64,000 nt of DNA from the NCBI GenBank assembly GCA_026707445.1, contig JAPOWV010000013.1, forward strand, positions 143,966-207,965, given 5' to 3'. The notes beneath the pieces were generated by a model. The model saw nothing but the letters and a program-made list of their open reading frames with translations. It was not told where the DNA came from and searched no databases. The translations under genes and the position numbers were made by a program. Shown here piece after piece: positions 25,551 through 33,418 of this stretch (positions within the stretch are counted from its first letter, which is position 1; each line of letters begins with the position of its first letter). The stretch comes from Gammaproteobacteria bacterium. Lineage in GTDB: Bacteria; Pseudomonadota; Gammaproteobacteria; Steroidobacterales; Foliamicaceae.

Positions 25551-26905
25551 AGCGTTCCCTCCGAGAAGATCCGGTGGACTCCCTCGGCCAGCCGGTCCAC
25601 CTGCTCCTCCGTGTTGTAGTGGTGGGTCGAGGCGCGCACGGTGTTCAGGCCGTGGTCGGTTTCCCGCACCCAAACGCGGTTGCGCCGCCATAGCGTGTCG
25701 ACGACTTCCATCCGGTCGAAACCGTCGAGGGTGAATCCGGTCAGGCCGCAGCAGAGTTCGGGGTGGTCCGAGGCGTACAGGGTCACTCCGGGAATCTCCC
25801 TGAGCCTCTCCCGCAGCCTCGCGGCCAGAGCCCGAACGCGTTGCTCGATACGTCCGCGACCGATGGCGTTCTGAAACTCGAGTGCCCTGATCGTTGCCAG
25901 CAGCAGCGGGCCGGCGCGCTGACTGAGGCGATCGTAGCGCTTGGCGCCGGCCTCCTCTTCGTCCCAACCCATCGACGCCACCGTCGGCCAGACCCGATCC
26001 TGCGACTCGCGCCGCATGTAGAGAAAACCCGTCCCGACCGGCGCGCCCGCCCACTTGTAGGGACTGGACGCATAGAAGTCGGCACCGAGATCGTTCATGT
26101 CCAGGTCGATCATCCCAATTGCGTGCGCGCCATCGACGAGCGTAAGGATGCCGCGGGTCCGGGCCAGGGCCGCAAGTTCTCTTACCGGGAGCATGAAGCC
26201 GGTGGGATAGGTGGCGTGGCTGACGCTGATCACGCGGGTGCGCGGCGTTATGGCGTCCTCGAAGCGGTTCAGGATTTCCGCCGGGTCCGAGGCGGGAATC
26301 GGAAACGGCAGTTCCCTTACGACGACTCCGTACCGTTTCGCCTTGATTTTCCAGGGCTCCAGCCCGCCGGGATGCTCGTGGAAGGTGCACAGAATCTCGT
26401 CCCCGGCGTTCAGGTCCAGACCGTTGGCGATAAAGCTCATGCCCTCGGTGGTATTCCGGGTCAGGGCGACCTCGCCGGGCGCAGCATTGACGAACGATGC
26501 CAGTTTCTCGCGCAAGACGTCCTGGACGGCTTCCTGGCGCGGGTTCTCGCGGCCCGGATCGGCGGCCAGCGCGCGGTAGCCATCGACCACGGCGTAGAAC
26601 ACGGGCTTGGGCAACGGACCGAGCGTGCCGCTGTTCATATACGCCAGCTCATCGGAGATCAGGAACTCACGGCGCACCTCCGCCCAGAAATCCTCTTCGG
26701 GCAGCGCTTCCGCCTGCGCCTTCTCTATCGCCGCGATGGACGCCCTGGCCTCGGCCACCCGCGGACGCCCGGCCAGAAGGGCCCCGGCCGACCCCGCCGC
26801 CATCGCGCCCAGGAATTGACGGCGCGAAACATCGGCCGCGGTGCCCGGCTCCAGTGCCGTTTCAGGCAAGGGTTCGAGTGCCGTGTCCGACAGATACCTT
26901 CGCAT
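25547..26905 (-). CDS. Tat-exported class V aminotransferase-like PLP enzyme
   Basis: A 452-residue fold-type I PLP enzyme resembling isopenicillin-N epimerase/cysteine-desulfurase-like proteins. Residues ~28-50 are a Tat signal ('SRRQFLGAMAAGSAGALL'). The enzyme core has 'NTTEGMSFIANGL', the PLP-Asp in 'LTLVDGAHAIGMIDLDM' and the Schiff-base Lys in 'YASSPYKWAGAPVGTGF'. Exported PLP enzymes are rare; PvdN of Pseudomonas pyoverdine maturation is one known Tat-exported example of this superfamily. The ATG at 26905 has a GGAGAGGGA ribosome site. It is translationally coupled to the M24 peptidase and divergent from a peptide ABC importer. Confidence 0.87.
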   Translation of the reverse strand: MRRYLSDTALEPLPETALEPGTAADVSRRQFLGAMAAGSAGALLAGRPRVAEARASIAAIEKAQAEALPEEDFWAEVRREFLISDELAYMNSGTLGPLPKPVFYAVVDGYRALAADPGRENPRQEAVQDVLREKLASFVNAAPGEVALTRNTTEGMSFIANGLDLNAGDEILCTFHEHPGGLEPWKIKAKRYGVVVRELPFPIPASDPAEILNRFEDAITPRTRVISVSHATYPTGFMLPVRELAALARTRGILTLVDGAHAIGMIDLDMNDLGADFYASSPYKWAGAPVGTGFLYMRRESQDRVWPTVASMGWDEEEAGAKRYDRLSQRAGPLLLATIRALEFQNAIGRGRIEQRVRALAARLRERLREIPGVTLYASDHPELCCGLTGFTLDGFDRMEVVDTLWRRNRVWVRETDHGLNTVRASTHHYNTEEQVDRLAEGVHRIFSEGTL

Positions 26906-26935
26906 CAGCGTCCCTCTCCGAATCGCGGAAAGCCC

Positions 26936-26941
26936 ATAATA
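26936..26941 (-). promoter_or_regulatory. -10 box of the PLP enzyme/M24 peptidase pair
   Basis: TATTAT on the minus strand lies 30 bases before the ATG at 26905, leaving a leader with a purine-rich ribosome site. No convincing -35 box is seen at 16-18 bp. The divergent ABC operon starts about 36 bp away. Confidence 0.4.
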
Positions 26942-26976
26942 GACTACGCCGCTCAAACGGCCCTGCGAGAGACAGG

Positions 26977-28536
26977 TTGGTAATTCCCCCGAAAACACAC
27001 GCCGGAAAGTTGCGCCTTGCCCGAACCGTGCTCTGGTCGGCGTTCGTTCTCGGATTTGCGGCAACCGGCGTCGCGCCGCAGGCACATGCGGAGGAAGCGC
27101 CGCTGCGCGTGGCCGTGACGCTCATGCCGGCCAGTTTCGGCGATCCGTTTCGGACCCTGGGCGTCCCCGGGGACTGGGTCTGGCGCCAGATCTTCGACCC
27201 GCTCACCGAAAGCGACGACGAAGGACGCATTGTTCCGCTGCTGGCCGAGAGTTTCGAGAACCTGGGCCCCAACACCTGGCGTTTCGTGCTGCGCGAAGGC
27301 GTGCGCTATGCCAACGGCCGGCCATTCAACGCATTCTCGGCAAAGGAGGTTTTCGACTGGCTGATCAGCGACGAGGGCCAGGCGACGGTAGTGGGCTGGG
27401 AAATGCGCCGGGTCAGCAAGGTCGAGGCGCCCGACGCCCGCACGCTGATCTTCACCACCTGGGAACCGGACCCGGTCCTGCCCAACCGGCTGACCTCCGC
27501 GATGATGGTCGAGCCGCAGGCCTGGCGCGAAATGGGCCGGCAGGGCTTTTCGCGAACCCCTGTGGGCACGGGTTCGTACCTGCTCACGGACTGGCAGAAC
27601 CGCAACGGCGCGGTGGTGCTGACGGCCAACCCTTATGCCTGGCGGCCGCCCGGAATTTCCCGGGTGGAGATGTATCCCCTGCGCGACCACGCTTCCCGTT
27701 TGCAGGCGGCCCTGTCCGGCCAACTGGACATCATCATGTCCTTGCGCCCCGAGCAACTGGACATCTTTCGCAGCCGCGGCTTTACCGTCCACGCCGACAT
27801 CCTGCGGCAGATCCTGGCCTTCGCCTTTGACGTGACCGGGCATCCCGACTCGCCGATCGCAGACGTTCGCGTTCGCCAGGCGTTCAACCATGCCATTGAC
27901 CGCAAGGCAATCTCGGAAGACATCCTTCAGGGCTTTGCTCCGCCGGCCAGCCAGGGATCGGCGCCCAACGTATTCGGCCACAACCCGCGGATCAGGCCCT
28001 ATCCCCACGATCCGGACAAGGCCCGGGAGCTGCTCGCCGAAGCAGGCTACCCGCAGGGTTTCTCCACCCAGGTGCAGGTCATAACCGGCACCTATCCCAA
28101 CGACCTGGAAATCTTCGCCAAGCTGCAGCAGGACCTGGCAGCGGTGGGCATTGACATGGCGTTCCGCAGGGTGCTGTTCTCCGACTGGATCCGCCAGTAT
28201 TTCCAGGGCGCCTGGCGCACCGAACTCTTTACCCTGGCCTGGAACACCGCGCCACACAACGACGCCTTGCGTCCCATGGAGCAATACTCCTGCCTCAAGG
28301 CCCGTCCGTTCTTCTGCGACGAAACGCTCCGCGCGGGACTCGTGGCGGCAGGCCGCGAAATGGACACTCGGCGAAGGGAGGCCCTGCTGCACGAACTGGC
28401 TCTCGAGTACCGGCGGCGCGCCCCCAGCCTGCTGCTGCTGGAATACGGTCACATGTGGGTGGTGGCGCCGGGCCTGAGCGGGTTCCGCGTGCGCACGCGG
28501 GCCCCGGAACTCTACCGGGTAGAGCGGGTCGAATGA
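26977..28536 (+). CDS. Peptide/nickel-type ABC transporter substrate-binding protein (SBP family 5)
   Basis: A 519-residue periplasmic binding protein. The signal peptide ends near 'GVAPQAHAEE' (about residue 37). Family 5 marks follow: 'WVWRQIFDPLTESDDEGRIVP', 'LAESFENLGPNTWRFVLREG', 'DVRVRQAFNHAIDRKAI' and 'DPDKARELLAEAGYPQGF'. Family members bind oligopeptides, opines or nickel chelates. I place the start at the TTG at 26977, just after AGACAGG, which gives a normal signal peptide; the open frame reaching back to 26497 overlaps the divergent gene. Its stop overlaps the first permease (ATGA), so it heads an ABC operon. Confidence 0.85.
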   Translation: MVIPPKTHAGKLRLARTVLWSAFVLGFAATGVAPQAHAEEAPLRVAVTLMPASFGDPFRTLGVPGDWVWRQIFDPLTESDDEGRIVPLLAESFENLGPNTWRFVLREGVRYANGRPFNAFSAKEVFDWLISDEGQATVVGWEMRRVSKVEAPDARTLIFTTWEPDPVLPNRLTSAMMVEPQAWREMGRQGFSRTPVGTGSYLLTDWQNRNGAVVLTANPYAWRPPGISRVEMYPLRDHASRLQAALSGQLDIIMSLRPEQLDIFRSRGFTVHADILRQILAFAFDVTGHPDSPIADVRVRQAFNHAIDRKAISEDILQGFAPPASQGSAPNVFGHNPRIRPYPHDPDKARELLAEAGYPQGFSTQVQVITGTYPNDLEIFAKLQQDLAAVGIDMAFRRVLFSDWIRQYFQGAWRTELFTLAWNTAPHNDALRPMEQYSCLKARPFFCDETLRAGLVAAGREMDTRRREALLHELALEYRRRAPSLLLLEYGHMWVVAPGLSGFRVRTRAPELYRVERVE

Positions 28537-29459
28537 TTCTTTCCGGGCTGGCCCAGCGCCTGGCGCGGCTCGCGATCCTGTTGCTGGGCGTGAACGCGCT
28601 GCTGTTCGTTGCGCTTGGCCTGGCCGGCGATCCGGCCCTGATGCTGGCCGGCGAGGACCCGACGCCGGAGCTGCTCGAACGCATCCGCGCCGAATACGGC
28701 CTCGACCTTCCCGTCTGGCAGCGCTACCTGGTGCAGCTGGGGCGTATGGCGCAACTCGACTTCGGCGTCTCGATCTATACCGGCCAGCCGGCCCTGTCCA
28801 TGGCGCTGGAACAACTGCCGGGCACTTTGCTGATGGCGGTGCTGAGCATGGCGTTGACGCTGATCACGGCAATCCCCGCCGGCGTCTGGATCGGCCATCG
28901 CCCCGAGGCCGCTTCCCGCCGATTCGGCGCCGCACTGACTGCCGTGGCGCAGGGCATCCCCGGCTTCGTCATGGCGCTGGTGCTGATCCAGCTATTCGTG
29001 GTGCGGCTCGGCTGGCTGCCCTCGCTCGGTTACGCCCAGCCGGCCGCGTGGATCCTGCCGAGTATTTCCCTGGGCTTCTTCCTCGCGCCGAAACTGTGCC
29101 GCGTGGTCAGCGCCGGCGTTGCCGAGGCGATGCAGGAGGACTACATACGCACCGCCCGGGCCAACGGCGCCTCGATGCGGTTCATCCTCTGGCGGGAGGC
29201 GCTGCCCGCCGCCCTGCCGGCGGCCGTCGCGCTGGTCGGCACCCAGTTCGCCTTCCTGGTATCCGGTGTGGTGCTGATCGAAACCCTGTTCCTGTGGCCC
29301 GGCATCGGCCTGCTGCTGCTGCACTCGGCCCAGAACCTGGACTTTCCGGTGCTTCAGGCGATCTGCTTTGTCGTCGCCTTACTGGTCTTTGCGGTCAACA
29401 ATCTGGCGGATGCCCTGCTGCGACTGATTGATCCAAGGCTGAGGCCAGCAACGCAATGA
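28533..29459 (+). CDS. ABC transporter permease, DppB/OppB type
   Basis: A 308-residue inner-membrane permease with about six helices. The N-terminal 'LAQRLARLAILLLGVNALLF' and the later EAA-loop region 'YIRTARANGASMRFILWREALP' are characteristic of DppB-like subunits of peptide importers. The ATG at 28533 overlaps the binding-protein stop by 4 bp, and its own stop overlaps the next permease in the same way. It forms half of the translocation channel. Confidence 0.92.
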   Translation: MILSGLAQRLARLAILLLGVNALLFVALGLAGDPALMLAGEDPTPELLERIRAEYGLDLPVWQRYLVQLGRMAQLDFGVSIYTGQPALSMALEQLPGTLLMAVLSMALTLITAIPAGVWIGHRPEAASRRFGAALTAVAQGIPGFVMALVLIQLFVVRLGWLPSLGYAQPAAWILPSISLGFFLAPKLCRVVSAGVAEAMQEDYIRTARANGASMRFILWREALPAALPAAVALVGTQFAFLVSGVVLIETLFLWPGIGLLLLHSAQNLDFPVLQAICFVVALLVFAVNNLADALLRLIDPRLRPATQ

Positions 29460-30301
29460 CCGTGGCACCGACGCTGAACCGGGTGCTCGCGCCGCTCAAG
29501 GCGTCGCCGCAACTGGCGCTCGGCGCGGCGGCGCTGCTGGGCTGGGTGCTGCTCCTCGCGCTGAGCGGACTGCTGCAGACGCACGACCCGCAGTTGGGCG
29601 ACCTGTCCCAGCGCTTCGCCCCGGCAGGCACGGCGGACCATTTGCTGGGCACCGACAACCTGGGCCGGGACCTGTGGTCGCGGGTTCTGTCGGGCCTTCC
29701 CTGGTCGGTGGGCGTGGCCACCGTTTCCTGCACGCTGGCGCTGCTGCTGGGCGGCACGCTGGGCATGTGCGCCGCGCAGTTCCCGGGCTATCCCCGCAAC
29801 ATCATCAATCAACTCGTGGACGCCACGCTGTCCTTTCCGGGGCTGGTCGCGGCGATCATCATAGTGACCGTGGCCGGCCGGGGATTCTGGCCGCTCAGCA
29901 TCACACTGGGGCTGTTGAGCTGGCCGGTCTTCGCCCGCGTGGTCTACGCCGAGAGCCTGCGCCTGCTGGCTCAGGACTACGTAACGGCAGCCCGCGTCAT
30001 GGCGGTGAGCACGCCGCGCATTCTCCTGGGACACCTGCTGCCGGGACTGCGTCCGGTGCTGGCGGTGGTCTTCACCTTTCATTTCGCCGACATGCTGGTC
30101 GCGGAAAGCGCCCTCTCCTTCCTGGGGCTCGGCGCACCCCTGGGCGTTCCCACCTGGGGAGCGCTGCTGCAGGAATCGCGCGACTTTCTCATCGTCGCCC
30201 CCTGGCTGATGGTCGCGCCTGCCACCGCAATCGCTCTGCTGGTCGTGTCCATCCACCTCCTGGGCGACGGGCTGAGCGCGTTGGATCGCGCCCGACAATG
30301 A
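29456..30301 (+). CDS. ABC transporter permease, DppC/OppC type
   Basis: A 281-residue permease with the OppC-type N-terminus and the motif 'LLGTDNLGRDLWSRVLSG', a hallmark of DppC-family subunits. The EAA loop reads 'YVTAARVMAVSTPRILLGHLLP', followed by 'ESALSFLGLGAPLGVPTWGALL'. It is the second channel half, coupled by 4-bp overlaps to DppB upstream and to the double ATPase downstream. Confidence 0.93.
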   Translation: MTVAPTLNRVLAPLKASPQLALGAAALLGWVLLLALSGLLQTHDPQLGDLSQRFAPAGTADHLLGTDNLGRDLWSRVLSGLPWSVGVATVSCTLALLLGGTLGMCAAQFPGYPRNIINQLVDATLSFPGLVAAIIIVTVAGRGFWPLSITLGLLSWPVFARVVYAESLRLLAQDYVTAARVMAVSTPRILLGHLLPGLRPVLAVVFTFHFADMLVAESALSFLGLGAPLGVPTWGALLQESRDFLIVAPWLMVAPATAIALLVVSIHLLGDGLSALDRARQ

Positions 30302-31914
30302 GCGGTTCGGCGTCCCTGCTGCGGATACGCGGACTCTGCGTGGATTTCCCGCAGAGCGGAAGAATCCTGCACAACGTATCGCTGGATGCGGCCGAGGGAG
30401 AAATCGTGGGCCTGGTGGGTGAATCCGGCGCCGGCAAGACGCTGGCGGCGCTGGCCATTCTTGGCTTGATACCCGCGCCGGGACACGTCACCGGCGGCAA
30501 GGTGTTCATCAGGGACCGGGAACTGACGAAACTCGGCGAGCAGGCCCTGCGGCCGTTGCGCGGGCGGCTCGCCGGGTTCGTGTTTCAGGACCCCCTGAAG
30601 TCGCTCAACCCGGTCCGCCGGATCGGTTCCGCGCTGGTCGAAAGCGCCATGCGCCATTCCGGGCTGAGCAGAAAACAGGCGCGCGAAAGGGCAATGGAAG
30701 CCTTGCGTTCGGTTGAACTGGCCAATCCGGAGTCGGCCATGCGCGCCTACCCGCACCAGTTCTCGGGCGGTCAGCGCCAACGCATCATGATCGCCCTGGC
30801 GCTGATCAACCGGCCGCCGCTGCTCATCGCCGACGAGCCCACCACGGCGCTGGACGCCTCGGTGCAATCACGGGTACTTGAACTGCTCAAACGCCGCGCA
30901 AAACGCCATACGCTGCTGATGATCACCCATGATCTGGCGCTGGCCGCCCGTTTCTGCGACCGCCTCTACGTCATGCACGGCGGACGGGTGGTCGAACACG
31001 GGCCGGCGCGAGAACTGTTTTCGAATCCCCGCCACGAGTACACCCGTTCGCTGCTGGACGCGCTGCCGGGCAGGCGCACAACTGCTCCGATGCGCAGCAA
31101 GCACCGGAAATCACGTGAAGCCCTGGCCGCCGTGCGCGGCCTTACGGTCCGCTACCGGGGCGCCGCGCAGGCGGCGGTGGAGAACGTGGATTTCGCCGTT
31201 CACGCGAACGAAACCGTGTGCCTGGTGGGCGAGTCGGGGTCCGGCAAGACCACGATTGCGCGCGCGCTGGCCGGCGTAATCAGGGTTGATCCCGAGCAAC
31301 TGCGGTTCCCGTCGCTGAATGACGACTTGCCGGGCGCGGCGGTCCGCGCGCGCCATCTGCAGATGGTGTTCCAGGACCCCTATTCCAGTCTCAACCCGCG
31401 TTGGCCGGTGGAACGCATCGTCGGGGAGCCGATCCGGACCCACCGCCTGTGCGGCCGTGCGGAGCAAAAGGCCCGCGTGGCCGCTCTCCTGGGCCGCGTC
31501 GGTCTGGATCCAAAGCAGATGGACCGGCGCCCGGCGGCGTTTTCCGGCGGGCAGCGCCAGCGGATCGCACTGGCGCGCGCGCTGGCGATGAATCCGCGCC
31601 TGCTGCTCGCCGATGAAGCACTCTCCGCACTGGACATTCGCACCCAGGCCCGGATCCTGGCGCTGCTTCGGGACATCCGCGAAGAGCGCAGGCTGGCGCT
31701 GCTGCTTATTACGCACGACCTGGCGCTGGCCGCGGAAGTGGGCGACCGCGTGATCGTGCTGCGCCGCGGAAGGATTGTCGAACAGGGCCCCGCGTCGAAG
31801 GTAATGAACGCGCCCCGGCACGAATACACTCGCGAACTGCTCGCCGCGCAGGCGCGCTGGCGTCCGGAGAATCCCGGGCGGGAGGGTGTCCGCATGTACA
31901 CTCCGCGGCTGTGA
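30298..31914 (+). CDS. Fused double ATPase of a peptide ABC importer (DppD-DppF type)
   Basis: A 538-residue protein containing two complete ABC ATPases in one chain. Domain 1 (about 1-265) has Walker A 'GESGAGKT', signature 'FSGGQRQRI' and Walker B 'LLIADEPTTALD'. Domain 2 (about 275-530) has 'GESGSGKTT', 'FSGGQRQRI' and Walker B 'LLADEALSALD', where Glu is followed by Ala instead of Pro. Both carry the switch His ('MITHDLALAA', 'LITHDLALAA'). It powers the two permeases just upstream. The ATG at 30298 overlaps the DppC stop; a frame extending to 29674 overlaps DppC and is rejected. The downstream FAD oxidoreductase overlaps it by 4 bp. Confidence 0.94.
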   Translation: MSGSASLLRIRGLCVDFPQSGRILHNVSLDAAEGEIVGLVGESGAGKTLAALAILGLIPAPGHVTGGKVFIRDRELTKLGEQALRPLRGRLAGFVFQDPLKSLNPVRRIGSALVESAMRHSGLSRKQARERAMEALRSVELANPESAMRAYPHQFSGGQRQRIMIALALINRPPLLIADEPTTALDASVQSRVLELLKRRAKRHTLLMITHDLALAARFCDRLYVMHGGRVVEHGPARELFSNPRHEYTRSLLDALPGRRTTAPMRSKHRKSREALAAVRGLTVRYRGAAQAAVENVDFAVHANETVCLVGESGSGKTTIARALAGVIRVDPEQLRFPSLNDDLPGAAVRARHLQMVFQDPYSSLNPRWPVERIVGEPIRTHRLCGRAEQKARVAALLGRVGLDPKQMDRRPAAFSGGQRQRIALARALAMNPRLLLADEALSALDIRTQARILALLRDIREERRLALLLITHDLALAAEVGDRVIVLRRGRIVEQGPASKVMNAPRHEYTRELLAAQARWRPENPGREGVRMYTPRL

Positions 31915-33404
31915 AACGCCGAGAACTGCTCAAGGGCGCAGGCGCCACCCTGACGATGATGACCCCGGCCGTGCGCGCCGGCGCGTTACTTCAGGCGCGA
32001 TGGGACTTCATCATCGTGGGTGCGGGCACCGCCGGACTGCCGGCCGCCATTCACGCCTCAAGGCGCGGCGCGAAGGTGTTGATGCTGGAAGCGGCGGACA
32101 CGCTGGGCGGCACGCTGACCATGGCGTCCGGACAGGTCAGCGCGGCCGGTACCCGGCTGCAGGAGGACCAGGGCATATCCGATTCGCCGGACCGTCACTA
32201 CGAAGACATCATGGAGATCACCTTCGGCGAGGCGGACCCGGACATCATTCGACGAACCGTCGACCTCGCTCCGGATACGCTGAACTGGCTGCTCGACCAG
32301 GGCCTCGTTCCGCTGCCCGGCCATCCCGTGACCGGCGCAGCGCCGGGTCGCGCGGGTTACAGCGTCCCTCGATATTTCTGGGCCGAGGAGGCCGGGAAAG
32401 CGATCCTCAAGGTCGTTCTGGAGGAACTCGACCGGGAAATGCCGCAGGGCAATATCGCCATTCGCCTCAATACCCGGGTGACCGGGCTCCTCACATCCGA
32501 TTCCGGCGCGGTGGAAGGTGTTCGGGCCGAGAGCGGCGACGAGGAATGGACCTTCCGCGGCCGCCACGTGCTGCTCACCAGCGGCGGTTACGCCATGAAC
32601 CCGGACATGTTCGAGCTGCTGACCGGCTATCCGGCCTACGCCGCCGGTTCCTGGCCGCATTCCCTGGGCGACGGACTGGATCTGGCGGTCTCGGTGGGCG
32701 GCTGGCTTCGGGGTCAGCACCTTCATCGAGCCGGTACAGGCTCTATCCTCACGGCAGGAAAATTCCCCGCCAAGGTCTATGCGCGCTTTGCGACCGTGCC
32801 GCAGGAGCGGCTTCCCTGGGAAATCTGGGTCAATGAGTCAGGTGAACGATTCATTCGCGAAGACGAACCGCTGGTGCGCCCCCGCGCTCAGGCCGTCTTG
32901 CGATTGCCGCGCCTGCGCTATGTCATCGTTTTCGACGAAAACATCCTTGATTCCGCGCCGCCCGGACTGCCGCGGTTCAGCCGCGAAGAGTTTCTCGCCC
33001 ACTGCGAGAACCACCCCATGTTCGCCCGCGCCGGCAGCCTCGAAGAACTGGCGGCGGCAGCCGACGTGGACGCGACGGGCCTGGCGCAGTCCGTCCGCGA
33101 CTACAACGGGGCGGTCGCAAGCGGCGAGGACCCGCTGGGCCGCCAGCACATGCCCTTGCCCATCGCCGAACCGCCCTTCTACGCCATCACTCACCTGGGC
33201 AGTTCGGCCACATCGTCGGCCGGCGTGGTCGTGAACAAGGCCCACCAGGTCGTGCGCGGCAACCAGGAGCCCGTCCCGGGCCTTTACGCCGCCGGCGAAG
33301 TCCTCGGCTCCGGCACTACCCTGGGCTCCACGTTCGCGCCGGGAATGATGCTCACGCCCGCGCTGTCCATCGGCCGCTGGCTGGGAATGACCCTCCCCAT
33401 CTGA
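31911..33404 (+). CDS. FAD-dependent oxidoreductase, fumarate-reductase/ketosteroid-dehydrogenase flavoprotein type
   Basis: A 497-residue protein. The dinucleotide fold 'FIIVGAGTAGLPAAIHASRRG' begins at about residue 27, and 'LGGTLTMASGQVSAAG' is the FAD-binding_2 signature. The C-terminal 'PGLYAAGEVLGSGTTLGST' closes the FAD site. A short N-terminal 'KRRELLKGAGATLTMM' resembles a Tat signal, so the enzyme may be exported. Family members reduce C=C bonds or dehydrogenate ring compounds. The GTG start overlaps the ATPase stop (GTGA), so it is the last gene of the ABC operon. It probably acts on the imported compound, but the substrate is unknown. Confidence 0.86.
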   Translation: MKRRELLKGAGATLTMMTPAVRAGALLQARWDFIIVGAGTAGLPAAIHASRRGAKVLMLEAADTLGGTLTMASGQVSAAGTRLQEDQGISDSPDRHYEDIMEITFGEADPDIIRRTVDLAPDTLNWLLDQGLVPLPGHPVTGAAPGRAGYSVPRYFWAEEAGKAILKVVLEELDREMPQGNIAIRLNTRVTGLLTSDSGAVEGVRAESGDEEWTFRGRHVLLTSGGYAMNPDMFELLTGYPAYAAGSWPHSLGDGLDLAVSVGGWLRGQHLHRAGTGSILTAGKFPAKVYARFATVPQERLPWEIWVNESGERFIREDEPLVRPRAQAVLRLPRLRYVIVFDENILDSAPPGLPRFSREEFLAHCENHPMFARAGSLEELAAAADVDATGLAQSVRDYNGAVASGEDPLGRQHMPLPIAEPPFYAITHLGSSATSSAGVVVNKAHQVVRGNQEPVPGLYAAGEVLGSGTTLGSTFAPGMMLTPALSIGRWLGMTLPI

Positions 33405-33418
33405 TCCCCGGGGGTCAG
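33401..33418. terminator. Short palindrome spanning two convergent stop codons
   Basis: A near-perfect 18-bp palindrome (one G-T wobble in each direction) covers the stop of the FAD oxidoreductase and the stop of the convergent TonB receptor. It has no loop and no T-run, so as a terminator it would be weak. It is the only structure in this 10-bp gap. Confidence 0.2.
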
